A DNA stretch of 64,000 nt, taken from Gnetum montanum. Lineage: Eukaryota > Streptophyta > Gnetopsida > Gnetales > Gnetaceae. Both the position numbers and the translations under genes were made by a program. The stretch covers positions 174,515-238,514 of the forward strand of contig MNCI01027470.1 in assembly GCA_015680685.1 (NCBI GenBank), given 5' to 3'. Below, piece after piece: positions 34,411 through 45,836 of the stretch (its first letter is position 1; every line of letters starts with the position of its first letter). The notes beneath the pieces were generated by a model. The model saw only the letters and a program-made list of their open reading frames with translations. It was not told the origin of the DNA and searched no databases.

Positions 34411-35644
34411 GATTGGACTTTAGGAAAAAGCAACAGTTTCTTCACAAAGCCAAGTACTTCATGGAGATCAGAGGAAAACTTTACAAAGTCTATCCTGATG
34501 GCTTGGTTCGATGGTGTGTACTTGATGTAGAACAACTAAGAGTTCTCTAGGATGCTCATGAGGGCCCTTATGGGGTTACTATGCAGGGAGACAAACAGAT
34601 ATCAAGATCCTGCTTGCAGGATATTACTAGCCAAAACTATTTTGGGATGCCCATCATTTTGTCCAATCCTGTGAGCACTATCAATGTGATGGTGGAATGA
34701 CTACTAGAATGGAGGTTCCAAAACAATGGATTCAACCTTTGGAACCCTTCAAAATTTAAGGAATAGACTTTATGGGGCCCATTACACCAATGTTCAATGG
34801 AAAAGCTTATATCATTGTTGCTGTTGACTATCTAACAAAATGGGTCGAAGCAGCTACTGTAATAGACTACACATCATCTATAGCTACACGATTTGTACAA
34901 CAACAAGTTGTAAATAGGTTTGGTGTGCCAGGTGCACTTATTTCGGATAATGGAACTCATTTCACGGGTGCAACCTTTCGAAAATTGATGCAATGCTTAG
35001 GGGTTGAACATAAATTGAATACACCTTATCACCCCCAAGCTAATGGCCAAGCTGAGGTCACTAATCAGGAGATTACTAGAATATTAACAAGGAAAATTAG
35101 CAAATATAGGCAAGATTGGAGCAGTAAACTGAACGATGCTCTCTGGGCATACCGCTCCACTTGGAAACTCCCTACAAGCTACTATCCCTATGAGTTAGTA
35201 TACGGAAAACTCCCAAAGCTTCTAATTCAAACTAAGCTCCATACACTATCCATGCCATGTGACCTCCACCTTGACCTTGATCTAGCACAAAAACAAAGAT
35301 TGGCAACTTTAAACATGCTAGACGAGAATCGATTAGTTGCCCTATCATCAAACGAGTTACACAAGGCACATAACAAGCAATGTCATAACTTAAGAATTCG
35401 AAAGGTTAAGTATCAATCAGGAGATAAGGTCCTTTATTGGAACCCCACGCATGTACCACAATGCATGAAATTTCAAACATTGTGGGAAGAACCTTACATT
35501 ATTCATACAATCTTCCCCTCAGGAGCCATGACAATATACAAGCCTGAAAGCCCTGATAAGAGATTACTGATCAATGTGCAACAAATAAAACCCTTCCATG
35601 AACTAAGAACAGCCAGTGCAAATTACACCTTTGATAGCAGATGA
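34411..35644 (+). pseudogene. Integrase (element D)
   Basis: Zinc-binding part at 34540-34690 (DAHEGP.GG, VQSCEHYQ.. out of frame), then F-K-I-stop-GIDFMGP: the conserved Trp before the first catalytic Asp is a stop (34757). From 34772 a clean 290-codon frame runs to 35644 with VAVDYLTKWVEA, ISDNGTHF and ANGQAEVTNQEI; Asp-59 and Glu-95 of this frame are exactly 35 residues apart (DD35E). C-terminal part includes SSNELHKAHNKQCHNLRIRK and YWNPTHVPQ. Best preserved gene of the window, yet blocked by the upstream stops. Confidence 0.92.
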
Positions 35645-37596
35645 CCTTGCTCATTATTTCAGATCTCTCCCTTTCAATTTAGTCATGGGGGAGATGACCA
35701 CCTGTGCTAATCAATTGACTCCCTCAGTTTTTTTAAGTTTTTATTTTACACATTTTTGTTTTGCATATTTTTGTTTTACACTTTATTTAACTTTTCTTGT
35801 TTTTATTTTACAACATTTTTTATACTTTTTCATTTCTTTGTGTGTTTGATCACTTTGTTTGATTCGTCACTTAATAAGTGCTCCAAAGATGATATGAACT
35901 ATTTTCTATTGGTTGCTAATGTTTGGTTTTTACCTTTAAGTTACGATGTTGATACTAAGGTATGGTTCTTTTGATATAATAGGCAATGAGTTCACTTCAC
36001 CCATGCATCCATAAATTTCTATGGTCTCTCTTGGCTTGGAACTATATAGTCCCTTTTTTCAATAATAAGAATTATCAATGAGTCGGTGATTGGGCATTTC
36101 TCAAACTAAGGAAGGACTCAAGGATTGAAAAGGGTGTGGCTTCAAGAGAACTTGATGAATTTGTGTTGGCCATTCTCTTGGGTGCTTGGATGTTTTCTTC
36201 TTGAGTTTTCTTACTGTTTTGATGTTACCCAGTTATCGGGAAGTTGAGTAAATAAAAATAATAAGTCTTTGCATGGTGTGGTTCTCATGCAAAAACATAA
36301 AAAAAAGTGAGGATTCAAAGCACATCCCTTAGATGGAATAATCATTTGGGCTACAAGCACTGGTTATGGAACTAATGACATGTTCCCTCTAACCAAGACC
36401 CTTCCTCGCTTCCTACTTTTTTCTCCCTTGTTTCGTCGGAATGGTGGTGGCTCTTTGAGGGATGCATTCTAGTTACTTCAAATGGATGGATTAGTCGAAT
36501 GCATTAATGGGAAGTCATTGGATGTGGTTTATTTGAGGCTGAACTTGGAATGGGATCTACTAAGTCACATTAATCATTAAATACACAAGGGGCTGTACAC
36601 CACCTTGTTCTTGAGACTCCATTCCATTCTCTTCTTTCCATTGTTTTTCCTCCATTGTTCACCTGATTGCCAGTTGTATCAATAGTGTATATTTTGGTTG
36701 ATGCATCGTTTTCTTTTTGGTAAATTCTTGTGGTTAAGACTTTAACTCTTGTTCCAAATGACATTTCTAGAGCCTACGGACTCTTTGAATGTGGGTTTGT
36801 CAGGGCATTAAGGGCATGAGCCTACTTTGGGAAGGATCCATTGGCATTCCTCTTTGGTGCATCAGTTAATTTCTTTCCCTTCAACATTTTCACGATCAAT
36901 TTTTTATTTTTTGTTCATTTCCATCACTGACATTGATTTCATCAACGTTACAATTGTTTCTTTTTCTCCATATTTCTTGTTCCTTTTCTTTTTCTTTTTC
37001 TCCATTCTCTCGTTATCGGAGGTTCGCTCTCAGTCATGGGGGCCTTGACCTAATTTTTTCAATTTTCTCTAAACCCCTACATATCGAGTAGGCACCAATA
37101 TTATATCTCTAGACCTATATCAACCATACCACAACTTAGCCAATGGACCTTACACTGAGGTAAGGTATCAACTGCATTGTGATTTGGTTACCCTTGCTAA
37201 TATAAGACTATCTTGTGTGTACAGATGGCAATCATACAACCACAGATTGGACCTGGAGGGAACACTTGGAATGGATTGGTGCTGAAGCAATTATGCAAGG
37301 AACAAGATTGATGGTGTGCTTATGGATGGACAACGAAAGGTGCAATCTTGGCGTTGGCAGCAGTAGACTTCTTCTCTCTTCTCTCTTCTCTCTCAACTAC
37401 CAAATAAGGCTGGATGTCAATTGTACATAGTGTTCACTCTTATTTTCATGAACACTAAGTTTTGTCATGTTCTATAATGATGATCTATTCACATGTCATT
37501 CCATTCACCATTAGTTCCATTCAAGTCAATAATCCCATACCTTTCCAATGTTTTGTAAGGAACTCGAGGATGAGATTTTATTCAATCATGGGGGTA
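35645..37596 (+). other. 3' untranslated region of element D
   Basis: About 1.95 kb without a convincing gene. T-rich after the integrase (35720-35860), then boxes shared with H and A. Open frames of 60-75 codons (36827-37048, 37215-37430) show no motif and are not visible as conserved reading frames in A or H. Just before the LTR: CAATCATGGGGGTA, the probable polypurine tract. Confidence 0.6.
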
Positions 37597-38341
37597 TGAT
37601 GGGACACAATATCGCCAGTTCTATAAATAAGAGGTGGCTCTCCCTTGTTTCTCCATCTAGATCTAGACCATAGCTAAAATCTTGCCATTTTTCCATTCTA
37701 GAGTTAGAATAATTTCCATGTGCCCGCAGTAGGAGTCCCAAAGTGAATGGATCTTTATTCGAGCAATTCTGTATCTCAGCACACAATTGTGTATGGCAAT
37801 AAAGATGAACTTTTGGATAAACCTTGTAGCATATGGACTAAGCTAAATAGGAGTTTAATTATTCTTGAATGTCTAAATGCTTTCTTAAGGACTTAATATC
37901 TCTCAACCCTCAACTCTCATAGTTAAGTGCATTCAGTACGACCGCTTTGAGCACGTGCGTTACGCTTGGTAATCCCAGTAACGAATAGTGTTTGGTAATC
38001 CCAGTCACATTGCATTAGTTCAGGGTGTGAACGGAAAGTGGGAATGGATACTGATGCTAGGATAATTAGAGCTTAGTTAGTGAAAGTTAGTTAATTAGTC
38101 TCTTCACCCTTTCCCCTCTTAGTATAGGTGATAAAAACATAAAAGATATAAAAATCACATGCCTCAAGCTTACTTAACCATACAACCATGACAAATACAA
38201 GTAAGATTGGGAGGCCAAAAATTGATTAACCTTAAGTGTTCCATAAGGCATATAGGTACTTAGTTTATGGAGTTCAACCGGATTGCACATGCAACGCTCG
38301 TATTCGTATGGTTGAGTGTAGGGGTACCTCGCCACTCATCA
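37597..38341 (+). repeat. 3' LTR of element D
   Basis: 745 bases; same ends as the 5' LTR; TATA at 37622-37629. The U3 palindrome cluster is missing (start TGATGGGACACAATATCGCCAG). Otherwise the two LTRs differ mostly by transitions. Confidence 0.93.
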
Positions 38342-39035
38342 CCTAGTGTGGAAGTAGCTGGGAGGCCAACAATGGTTAACTTTGAAACCAATTTTATAAC
38401 CATATCTACCTTTTTTGCAAGTTGAAAGCCATTTATTTTAGCCAAAACTCCTAAGGAATTCAACATTGTCTTTACCCCCTTATGGCAGAAACCTTAGCGT
38501 GGAAGCTGCAGGTGGTTTGGGTGTTGGGAATTTCACAACATCTATTGTGAATTCATAGATGAAAGATAGTGTGAAAGCCTTGTGGTAAAAATTTAATTTT
38601 TGTTAACATAATCTTTGTAACTAAACCAACGTTGGTTCCCATACCAACCAAGCCTACTTTCCCTCCTTTTTGGTGAAAGTTGGCAACTTGCTAAAACCAT
38701 CTTTGGAAACTAGCAAGTTTCCATTTTGGTATTCAAACTTTCCCCCATCTTTCTAATGTTGGAATAGGAAGGTGTGATATTTCTATTATTTTACCCCCTT
38801 CTTTCCCCCTACCATACCCAAAAGCCAACTTGGGAGAGGTTTAAAGACAACATTGTTAATATTCTATTTTTGATAAAGGGGTAAACCTCTCTTATCCTCC
38901 ACTTACTAATTATAATAAGTTTATCATTTTTTGCCATTTTCATTTCCTCTAAAATTTTTTGAATTCCATTTTCTAAAATTTACTCCTATCTTAACATTTA
39001 TAGCCTATTCTTAAGCAATTCTCTACATTATAGCC
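38342..39035 (+). other. Leader of element C, second part
   Basis: Resumes after D. Starts with the duplicated TSD CCTAG, then the second unit of the leader duplication (to about 38825) and a T/C-rich stretch to the gag start. Non-coding. Confidence 0.5.
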
Positions 39036-41595
39036 ATGTCTTTCCAAAAATCCATCAAATTTCCCTTCACCTTTACTAGCAAGGATTGTAACCAACAAGT
39101 CATGAGGGTGTATGATCCCAAAGACCATATAGTCATTAAGTATAGGCAATTTTTGAGAGTTAGAGGGGAGAGTCTTGATTTTGCAACCATTAATGAAGAT
39201 TTCTATAACTTCATTTATGTCAAAATACAAGTAGGCATGCTAATTCCTTGAATTGAAGCCAAAGCCAAGATGGAGTTTGAGCTCATACATAGGGGTGAGA
39301 AAGAGTACATCCCTTCCCCATATGAAGAAATTCCTCTTAACATTATCTATTTTAGCATCTTAGCCCAATTGATTACCATAGAGGAGGAAGATGACCAGCC
39401 ACCTTTGGGGAACAACATGAAGAAGAGGATGATTTTAGGGTACAATATGAGCTTGAAAACATCCTTGGAGGGTTGTTCCAACAAGCATCCCCCAATGCCA
39501 TAGAACCTTCTCCTAATGCCTTTATTTTCTCCATGTGCATGATGCCACCATCTTCTAGTCCTCTACACCTTGCTATAGCAGATTTGACATCGGTTGTAGC
39601 AACACATCACATACAGGAAATGCCACAAAAAACAAACTATAACATATCAATGCCAGTTACAACATAGCCATGATATAAAAAACCATCAATAATGGCTTTT
39701 ACCATTGCAAATCCTTTAACTACCCATATGGGGTCCACCATGAGACCCCTAGCAACACAAGGGTCACACACCACATTTGTCCCATTTGTGCCTCAAGTGC
39801 CAACACAAACATCTTTTTCTTTATTTGGCCTACAAGCCACAACCATAGAGCCATCTTTTCCTTTTGTCATGTAATCCATAATGAGGCCACAAGCCTTACA
39901 ACAAATGCAGCAACCTTACATGCATACCTTGCAAACTATGGGGCCACTACAAGGTTTAGATTAAGCCTTCCAAATGATCCAAGGCCTAATAGAGGAATTA
40001 AAGAGGCTTGAAGCCTCTACCACAAAAACTGCCAAGATTGTGGACTTCTACAAGGATGATCCCATAAGTCTTGTATTCCCACAATGAGGGTCTATATTCT
40101 CTCTGGAAGACTTACTATCCTAGTTTATCAACTACTTCAAGTATAACTTGAGTCCTGATACAATGCTTGACCAACTCATGAAGGTTAAGCTAGGGCCCTT
40201 AGAACCTGTACAAAAATTCATTCAATGGTGGAATGGACTATTGAATGAAATATTAGAGCCCATAGCCGAAGCTTACTTGTTAGCCATATTCAAGGAAGCA
40301 TTTAATAACTTCATCAAGTCTAAACTCTACTACCTTGATCTAGGATCTTTGAGCCACACATTCTCATAACCCAAAAACATAGAAGATGTCATAGAGGCCA
40401 ACCATGATCTAGCCTGTATATCATATAAAAATCAACACACTTGAAGAGACAAGAAAAAGAGTAAATAAAACAAGACTACTATAGCAACTATGACTAAGGA
40501 AACCAAGATCACAAATCAAGGGTTGAAGGTCAACCTAGCCAAGGGCCCCACTAATGATTGTAGTAACCAACCATCAACTTTTGGGGCTAATGCATTGATA
40601 ACAAATAGACCTAACTTTGAAAGGAAGGACATGTTTCAATATACTACATTGCCAGTAAGACCATCCAAGTTGCTAGACTAACTATAAAGAAGTGGATGTA
40701 TGCAACATAAGAAAATGACTGAAGCCACTCGAAAGAAACATGAGTGACTATGTGAAATAGCCAAGGATCCCACTTGGACAATGAAGGATGATCCCTAGTT
40801 TCCTAAATACTTTAAGCTAGATCACTTTTGCCACTATCATCAATTGCCTGGTCATGATACAGACTTCTACCTTGTGCTGAAGGATGACTCGCAAAGGATG
40901 ATAGGCATGGGGAGTTGGTCTTAGATGCTTCTATAGTTCAACCACAAAACTAGTCAATGTAGGTCTTAAAGACCCTTTGAATTCTAATGATAGCCCCTAT
41001 GTTATCTCAACATTCAACATCGATGACAACTGGAGACCTACCAGAGAACCATTTGTGATCCAATTACCCTTCTATAATGAAAGAACTTCTTTGGCTTCCC
41101 ATAGCTTAAGACTTCCCTTCATTGTGAGAGTACCATCAAAAATGCCTCTAAGGGAACCTTTTGTCATAAAGGTATCCCAACCCAATACAACCCAAAAAGA
41201 TGTAGCCCAACCAAATGCACAATAATCCCTTGTGGTGGCCAATGATATTGCCTCTTACTTTCAACCAACAACCAACAACCAAACAATTATAGCCAACCAA
41301 AGGAAGAAGCATAAGCAAAAGCCTAATAACAAGGGAGACAAGTAGATGGAGGCACCAAAGGAAGTGGATCCATTGAAACCCACTCCCATTTCAGCTATAA
41401 CCTCCTTCAACTAGCAAGCCATAGGAGGACACCAAAGCCCACAAGAAAAACAACAAAAAAGAACCATGATAGCCACAACCTAAAGCTAAAGTTCACATTT
41501 TGGGGTGCATGGAGGAAGTAAAGCACAACTAGGGTGACAAGCCCATGACCAATGACCAAAACTTCCTCAATGTAATGGACCAAGTCAAGTAATCC
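39036..41595 (+). pseudogene. Gag, Tat-type (element C)
   Basis: N-terminal part (39036-39503) parallels B gag: YRQFLRVRGESLDFATINED, FYNFIYVKIQVGM and FELIHRGEKEYIPSPYEEIP. Then a Pro/Thr-rich middle in another frame (39473-39900), a shortened Retrotrans_gag core (FYKDDP, SLEDLL..FINYFKYNLS, VQKFIQWWNGLLNEI, FNNFIKSKLYYL; 40020-40370), the Cys-His box HFCHYHQLPGHDTDFYLVLK (40825-40885; the last Cys is Tyr) and repeated EPFVIQLP, LPFIVRVP and EPFVIKV motifs (41046-41180). Several frameshifts and stops. Confidence 0.8.
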
Positions 41596-42470
41596 ATGAA
41601 CCAAAAAAATACTACCTTAAGCTTATATAACTTGATCATGACTTCTGCCATACATTGTGAGGCATTAGTCAAAATGTTAACCTCCATACCAGTTAGCCAG
41701 GACATCCCTGCTAATAAGGAAGCCATCCAAGTAGTGATGATTCCTCCCTCACCAGGGAAGGAGAAATTAATACCCTTGACATTTCACGATAATAAAATTA
41801 AGGTTAATCCCCAAAATGGTGAGGTGAATATAGCTCCTCTATTCATAACTATATGCATAAGACAATTTAAAATATACTAGGTGCATGTTGATGATGGAGT
41901 AGCAACTAACATCAGCCCATGCACCATCATTAAATGCTTGGGCTTAACTGAGCAAGTACAACCTATGACCACTATAGCTCTTAAGTCCTTAAATGTATCA
42001 AGAGTTTCCATCAAAGGATCTATCTCCTTGGATTTTTTAGCCAGAGAACAATTTCCTACAACTATAAACTTCTTAGTGGTGGAAGAGACACTAGGGGTTC
42101 AACCTGATCATTAGAAGACTTTGGTTAGCTTAGTTACAAGTTGTGTCCTCTCCCATCCATCAAGAAATTCACCTTCCTTATGAGGGAGGTGAAATCATTG
42201 TTCATGTTTACAACGTGGATTCCTCAGCGATCATCAATGTGGGCATAGAACAGGGGTTAAAAGTGGAGCTTTAAGAAGAAATTCCTAGTCATCAAGAGCA
42301 AAAACCCAAGACAACCAATAATGACAATGAGAAGCAATGTGATACATTATGGGAGGAACTCCCTTTTAACATTTTAAGTGAAGGGGATGGAAAATACAAG
42401 CTTGTGTAGAGTAGGCCTTACTCACTCCCTAATTTTTCCAAGATTAAGAAGAATTTGCACAAGTGAAGTT
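41596..42470 (+). pseudogene. Aspartic protease region, Tat-type (element C)
   Basis: TTLSLYNLIMTSAIHCEALV and LTSIPVSQDIPANKEAIQ match the segment before protease in B. MHVDDGVATNISPCTI at 41881 holds the active-site box in the Tat-style form Asp-Asp-Gly. GSISLDFLAREQFPT and FLVVEETLG follow. Ends near 42470 with a Lys-rich stretch like the B end (RKLKKLF). Confidence 0.8.
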
Positions 42471-42659
42471 TACCTTAACCTTCCCATGCCTCTATGACCA
42501 GATATAATGATAACCATATAGCCTTACTTTTCATTTATATTTTATTATATATGCAATTATTATTTTACGCTTTACGCACATAACCTAATGCATGTAGCCT
42601 AAATTTATTTGCATGGTTACTTATTTGCTTCAACCTTGATTTAATTTTAAAAAATTAAA

Positions 42660-42880
42660 AAAGTGTCTATTTTAGACATGGCCTGCTAAGGCCTAAAACT
42701 AGCATTACCATCCACTAAGACATAAAAGTGGTACCATGGTTTGCTAAGGCTTAAAACTGGCACTATGGTCTACTATGACCTTAAATTGGTGTTCTCGTTT
42801 GCTAAGATGTTAAACTGGCAACATAGGCACAATCACACAAAATGACCTGTGCCTGGAATGGCCTAAAACTAGCAAACGTT
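42660..42880 (+). repeat. TAAAACTGGCA-type motif tract after protease of C
   Basis: About six units with the core (G)CCTAAAACT(A/G)GCA, spaced 30-45 bases (near 42690, 42722, 42752, 42776, 42812 and 42858). The same motif type follows protease and pol in element B. Confidence 0.75.
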
Positions 42881-43139
42881 CCTTGCATTGATTAGCCATA
42901 ACCAAAAACATCAACATAGCCATTTTTAAAGTTTACAACATCTACAATATTCATTACAACATAGATGCATATAGTTAAAAAATAAAAACAAATATTTAAA
43001 TTTAAAATTAAATGTCCATAATAGATAGCCATAACCACAATGTGTAGCAATGATGCCAAAGAATAACTATAAATAACATAGTTTTCACTAACCATAGCCA
43101 TCAACATAAAAAAAAAGCTAAATTGAAGGAGGCTATTGA
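42881..43139. other. AT-rich spacer in C
   Basis: No gene supported. A-rich on the plus strand; the minus-strand open frame 42892-43146 is hydrophobic and low-complexity and probably the untranslated end of the antisense gene. Confidence 0.35.
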
Positions 43140-43916
43140 GTGGCATCTAGGGAGGAAGTGGTGGATCATTCCCACCCTTACTGCTAGGGTTGCCAATGTC
43201 TCCTGAGGCCTAAAATGCAACAACATATAGCCAGTTAATAACCCATAGCCAAGATCATGACTTAAAACAAAAATTGAAACATGAAATAGATCAAACTTGC
43301 AGAGAGTCTGGTTCCATCACTTCCAAGGGTAGATGGGGAATACTTTCCTCCACATGATGGAGGCTATAGTCATTCTTCATGTTGACCTAGTCAACATCCA
43401 CAAGATCAGTGCCAAAAAGAATGCTAGATCTATCTATAGGAGTCCAAGAAGGAGGTTCATGAGTAAAAGTAGCTGTAGTAGTCTCACTTGCAATGGTGGT
43501 GATCTGAAGAGTAGGGGATTTCTCCACCTTGAGAGTGCTTTCAAAGAGTTGATAAGCACTCTCTACTTGGATCTCCTAAATTAATAGCTCTCTCTTGTGC
43601 TATTCAATTGACTCTTCCTTAAGCCATTTTAGGTAAGCCCCACAATTAGCCTTATACTAGATCTTGTGGGCCTTTCATGTCTTTCCCCACTCTAGGACCT
43701 AAGTGTAGTAATCCTTCTAGTCCTCAACCTTTTGATAGATAAGGTTCATCTACATATGTTGTTCTGCTATCTCCTATAGGACTACTACTTTGTCTTGGAT
43801 TGCATGCCGGTAGTAGGTCCAAGTGATCTCCTTGATCCATAACTTCCCCAAGTTAGCCACTTGGGCTTCCATGAAGGCTTTACAATATCAAAGATTCCTA
43901 ATCGTATCCTCCTACC
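43140..43916 (-). pseudogene. Antisense gene of element C, 3' part
   Basis: Minus-strand continuation of the gene at 61232-63973, separated from it by the insertion of B (TSD CTACC on both sides). Joining across B keeps a charged, Trp/Tyr-rich reading frame with stops that look like CAG-to-TAG changes. Function unknown; no known domain recognised. Extra antisense ORFs next to gag-pol are known in some plant Tat elements. Confidence 0.5.
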
Positions 43917-45266
43917 TGAAACACCACAAAATTTTGGCCTAGCACTGTCAAACAAAATTCAAGCTAAGTCATGCTATTACCCAACATAAGTACAGCATAA
44001 CCAAACTTGAGAGTCTCCAAAACAACATGAAATGACATTCAATGGTGTAAGAAAAGTCCCTCCTGGGGCCCATAGATGACTACTCTAAGTTTTAGCATCC
44101 ATAACCCAAGATTTCAAGTCAAAATCACACAAATCTTGTTACTCACGCTAAGGTCATGCCTAGGTCACACTGGTGACATGAGTCTAGCATGAGTCTAGCG
44201 TGAGTGCCCCAAAATAGCCCCAAAACAACATTAAAATGACCCGATTTTGAAGGAACAAGGCCCCCTAAAGGTCCACTAATGATTACCCCAGGTTTCCAAC
44301 CCTTAGAATCCTGATTTTGGGCTCAAAAATACACTGTTTCACTGCTCATGCCCAGGTCACACCCATGTCACGCCCAGCTCACGCCCAGCTCACGCTAGGA
44401 CAAGATCAACTCAAGGCGACGTCCTGCAGCAATCGAGCCAAGTGAGCAAAAACCAAGTTTTCTTTGCAAATTCATTGTAAATTTTTATTGTAAGCTCCAC
44501 CATGTGTGAGCTTGTCAAGCCCTTACGCTGCTTCCATGGGCGTGAGTTAGCTTGCGTTGTAAAATACAGTGCACCTAGTCTAAAACATAGGTTGCCCATG
44601 TACACCTGTCATATGATCTATCATTCTCTCATCTCGCCACCATCGATCTTGTTCATTCCTACTCCCAAGCCTAGAAGAATGCATAAATACCCTATGCAAA
44701 GACATAAATGAGGTTGACAAATGTTGGTAGAAATTTAGCAAAAAGAAACCAGCAATCCTGAGCCCGGACATACGTGATTCCCAGCACCTGCAAAAACCAC
44801 ACATCAGAGCTTAACTTCTAACTTGCAATCCAGATTCGCAACTACATTTTGACCGGTGCACATTTTTTTTGTCAATTAATATAATACAGTTTCATTTTTG
44901 CCATCCATCGTACTGCCCTGATTTATTGTTTGCATTGTTCCGTTTCATTGCATATTCCTGCATACATTCTGTCTACGCTTACATTCCAGCACATTTCGTT
45001 AAGTTTCGTTACGTTTCATTACATTTTGTTACACTACTTTGCATTACATTATTTTCTCTGTTTTACATCTGTGATGATAACCCTAGCATAGGAAATAGTG
45101 TATGCTTGGGCAAGTCCTCGGTTGATTTGCATGCAGACCATCCAAGGCACTCTGCCTTTGTTTTTCCAACTTGCCCTCACATGAAGGTAGGGTCTTCTAT
45201 TTCTCTCCGGAGATCTTTCGACGTACGTTTCCTTCCAGCCTTACGCCGACGATTTCGGACAGCACA
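43917..45266 (+). repeat. 5' LTR of element B
   Basis: 1350 bases. U3 holds CTCACGCT-type motifs (44150-44215) and a short array GGTCACGCCCAGCTCACGC (44345-44400). CATAAATA at 44682-44689 is the likely TATA box. Downstream T-rich stretch with ACATTTCGTTA repeats (44990-45040). Ends GGACAGCACA. Confidence 0.95.
44682..44689 (+). promoter_or_regulatory. Putative TATA box of element B 5' LTR
   Basis: GCATAAATACC, also present in the 3' LTR at 60641-60650. No better TATA candidate lies in the central LTR. Confidence 0.45.
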
Positions 45267-45270
45267 GAAA

Positions 45271-45290
45271 TTGGCACTAGAAGGAGGGCC
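45271..45290 (+). other. Primer binding site of B
   Basis: TTGGCACTAGAAGGAGGGCC follows the LTR by four bases; TGG is the complement of the tRNA CCA end. The tRNA species cannot be stated from sequence alone. Confidence 0.6.
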
Positions 45291-45404
45291 GCTTACCATT
45301 TGACAAAACCTTAGATGCCCCACAGTTCGAAATGTTGCACTGATTAAGTGCTGTAACCGAAACCCCCATTAACGTCGATCTTGTTCGTGCAGATCTTGCT
45401 CACG

Positions 45405-45690
45405 TTGTAGATCTACTCACGCTGAGCTTGACCAGTTCCTCAAACTGAGCTTGACCAGTTCCTCACGTTGAGCTTGACCAGTTACTCACACTGAGCTTGA
45501 CCAATTACTCACACTAAGCTTGCTCACGCTGAGCTTGACTAGTTACTCACGCTGAGCTTGACCAATTACTCATGCTGAGCTTGACCAGTTACTCACGTTG
45601 AGCTTGCTCACGCTGAGCTTGATCAAATACTCACGCTAAGCTTAACCAGTTATCATGCTGAGCTTGACCAGTTACTCAAGTTAGGCCTAC
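45405..45690 (+). repeat. Leader minisatellite of B, CTCACGCTGAGCTTGACC core
   Basis: About 12 units, mostly 23 bases (CTCACGCTGAGCTTGACC plus AGTTA), with some 15-base short units (CTCACGCTGAGCTTG). Lies between PBS and gag. The CTCACGCT half also recurs in the LTR U3 and in the protease-RT interval (53285-53345, 54235-54425). Confidence 0.92.
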
Positions 45691-45836
45691 ACACGTTTTT
45701 TACATAAATCCAACTAGTTAAACCGGTTACACACATGGAATCATCCTAGATCAACGGAACATTATCCATTTCTGACCCCAACACTGAAACCTCAAATCCT
45801 GTAACTGCAATAGAACCCATAGTTGCCGTCGAAGAG

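Larger units (their letters stand above)
28529..38341 (+). mobile_element. Element D: complete Athila-type LTR retrotransposon
   Basis: LTRs 28529-29331 and 37597-38341, both TGATGGGA...CTCATCA, flanked by a perfect 5-bp TSD CCTAG (28524-28528 and 38342-38346). PBS at 29333. Order: leader, gag, protease, RT, RNase H, integrase, long 3' untranslated region, LTR; this order with the Athila-type PBS and long 3' region fits the Athila lineage. Total 9813 bases. All reading frames carry stops or frameshifts; integrase is the best preserved (290 open codons). Confidence 0.93.

Noticed and set aside
35645-37596. Env-like gene in D
   Set aside because: Athila elements may carry one here, but open frames are short, lack signal peptide and membrane layout together, and are not conserved in A or H.
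36570-37786. Host exon in the D 3' region
   Set aside because: The same DNA recurs in part in A and H at the same place relative to the LTR, so it belongs to the element.
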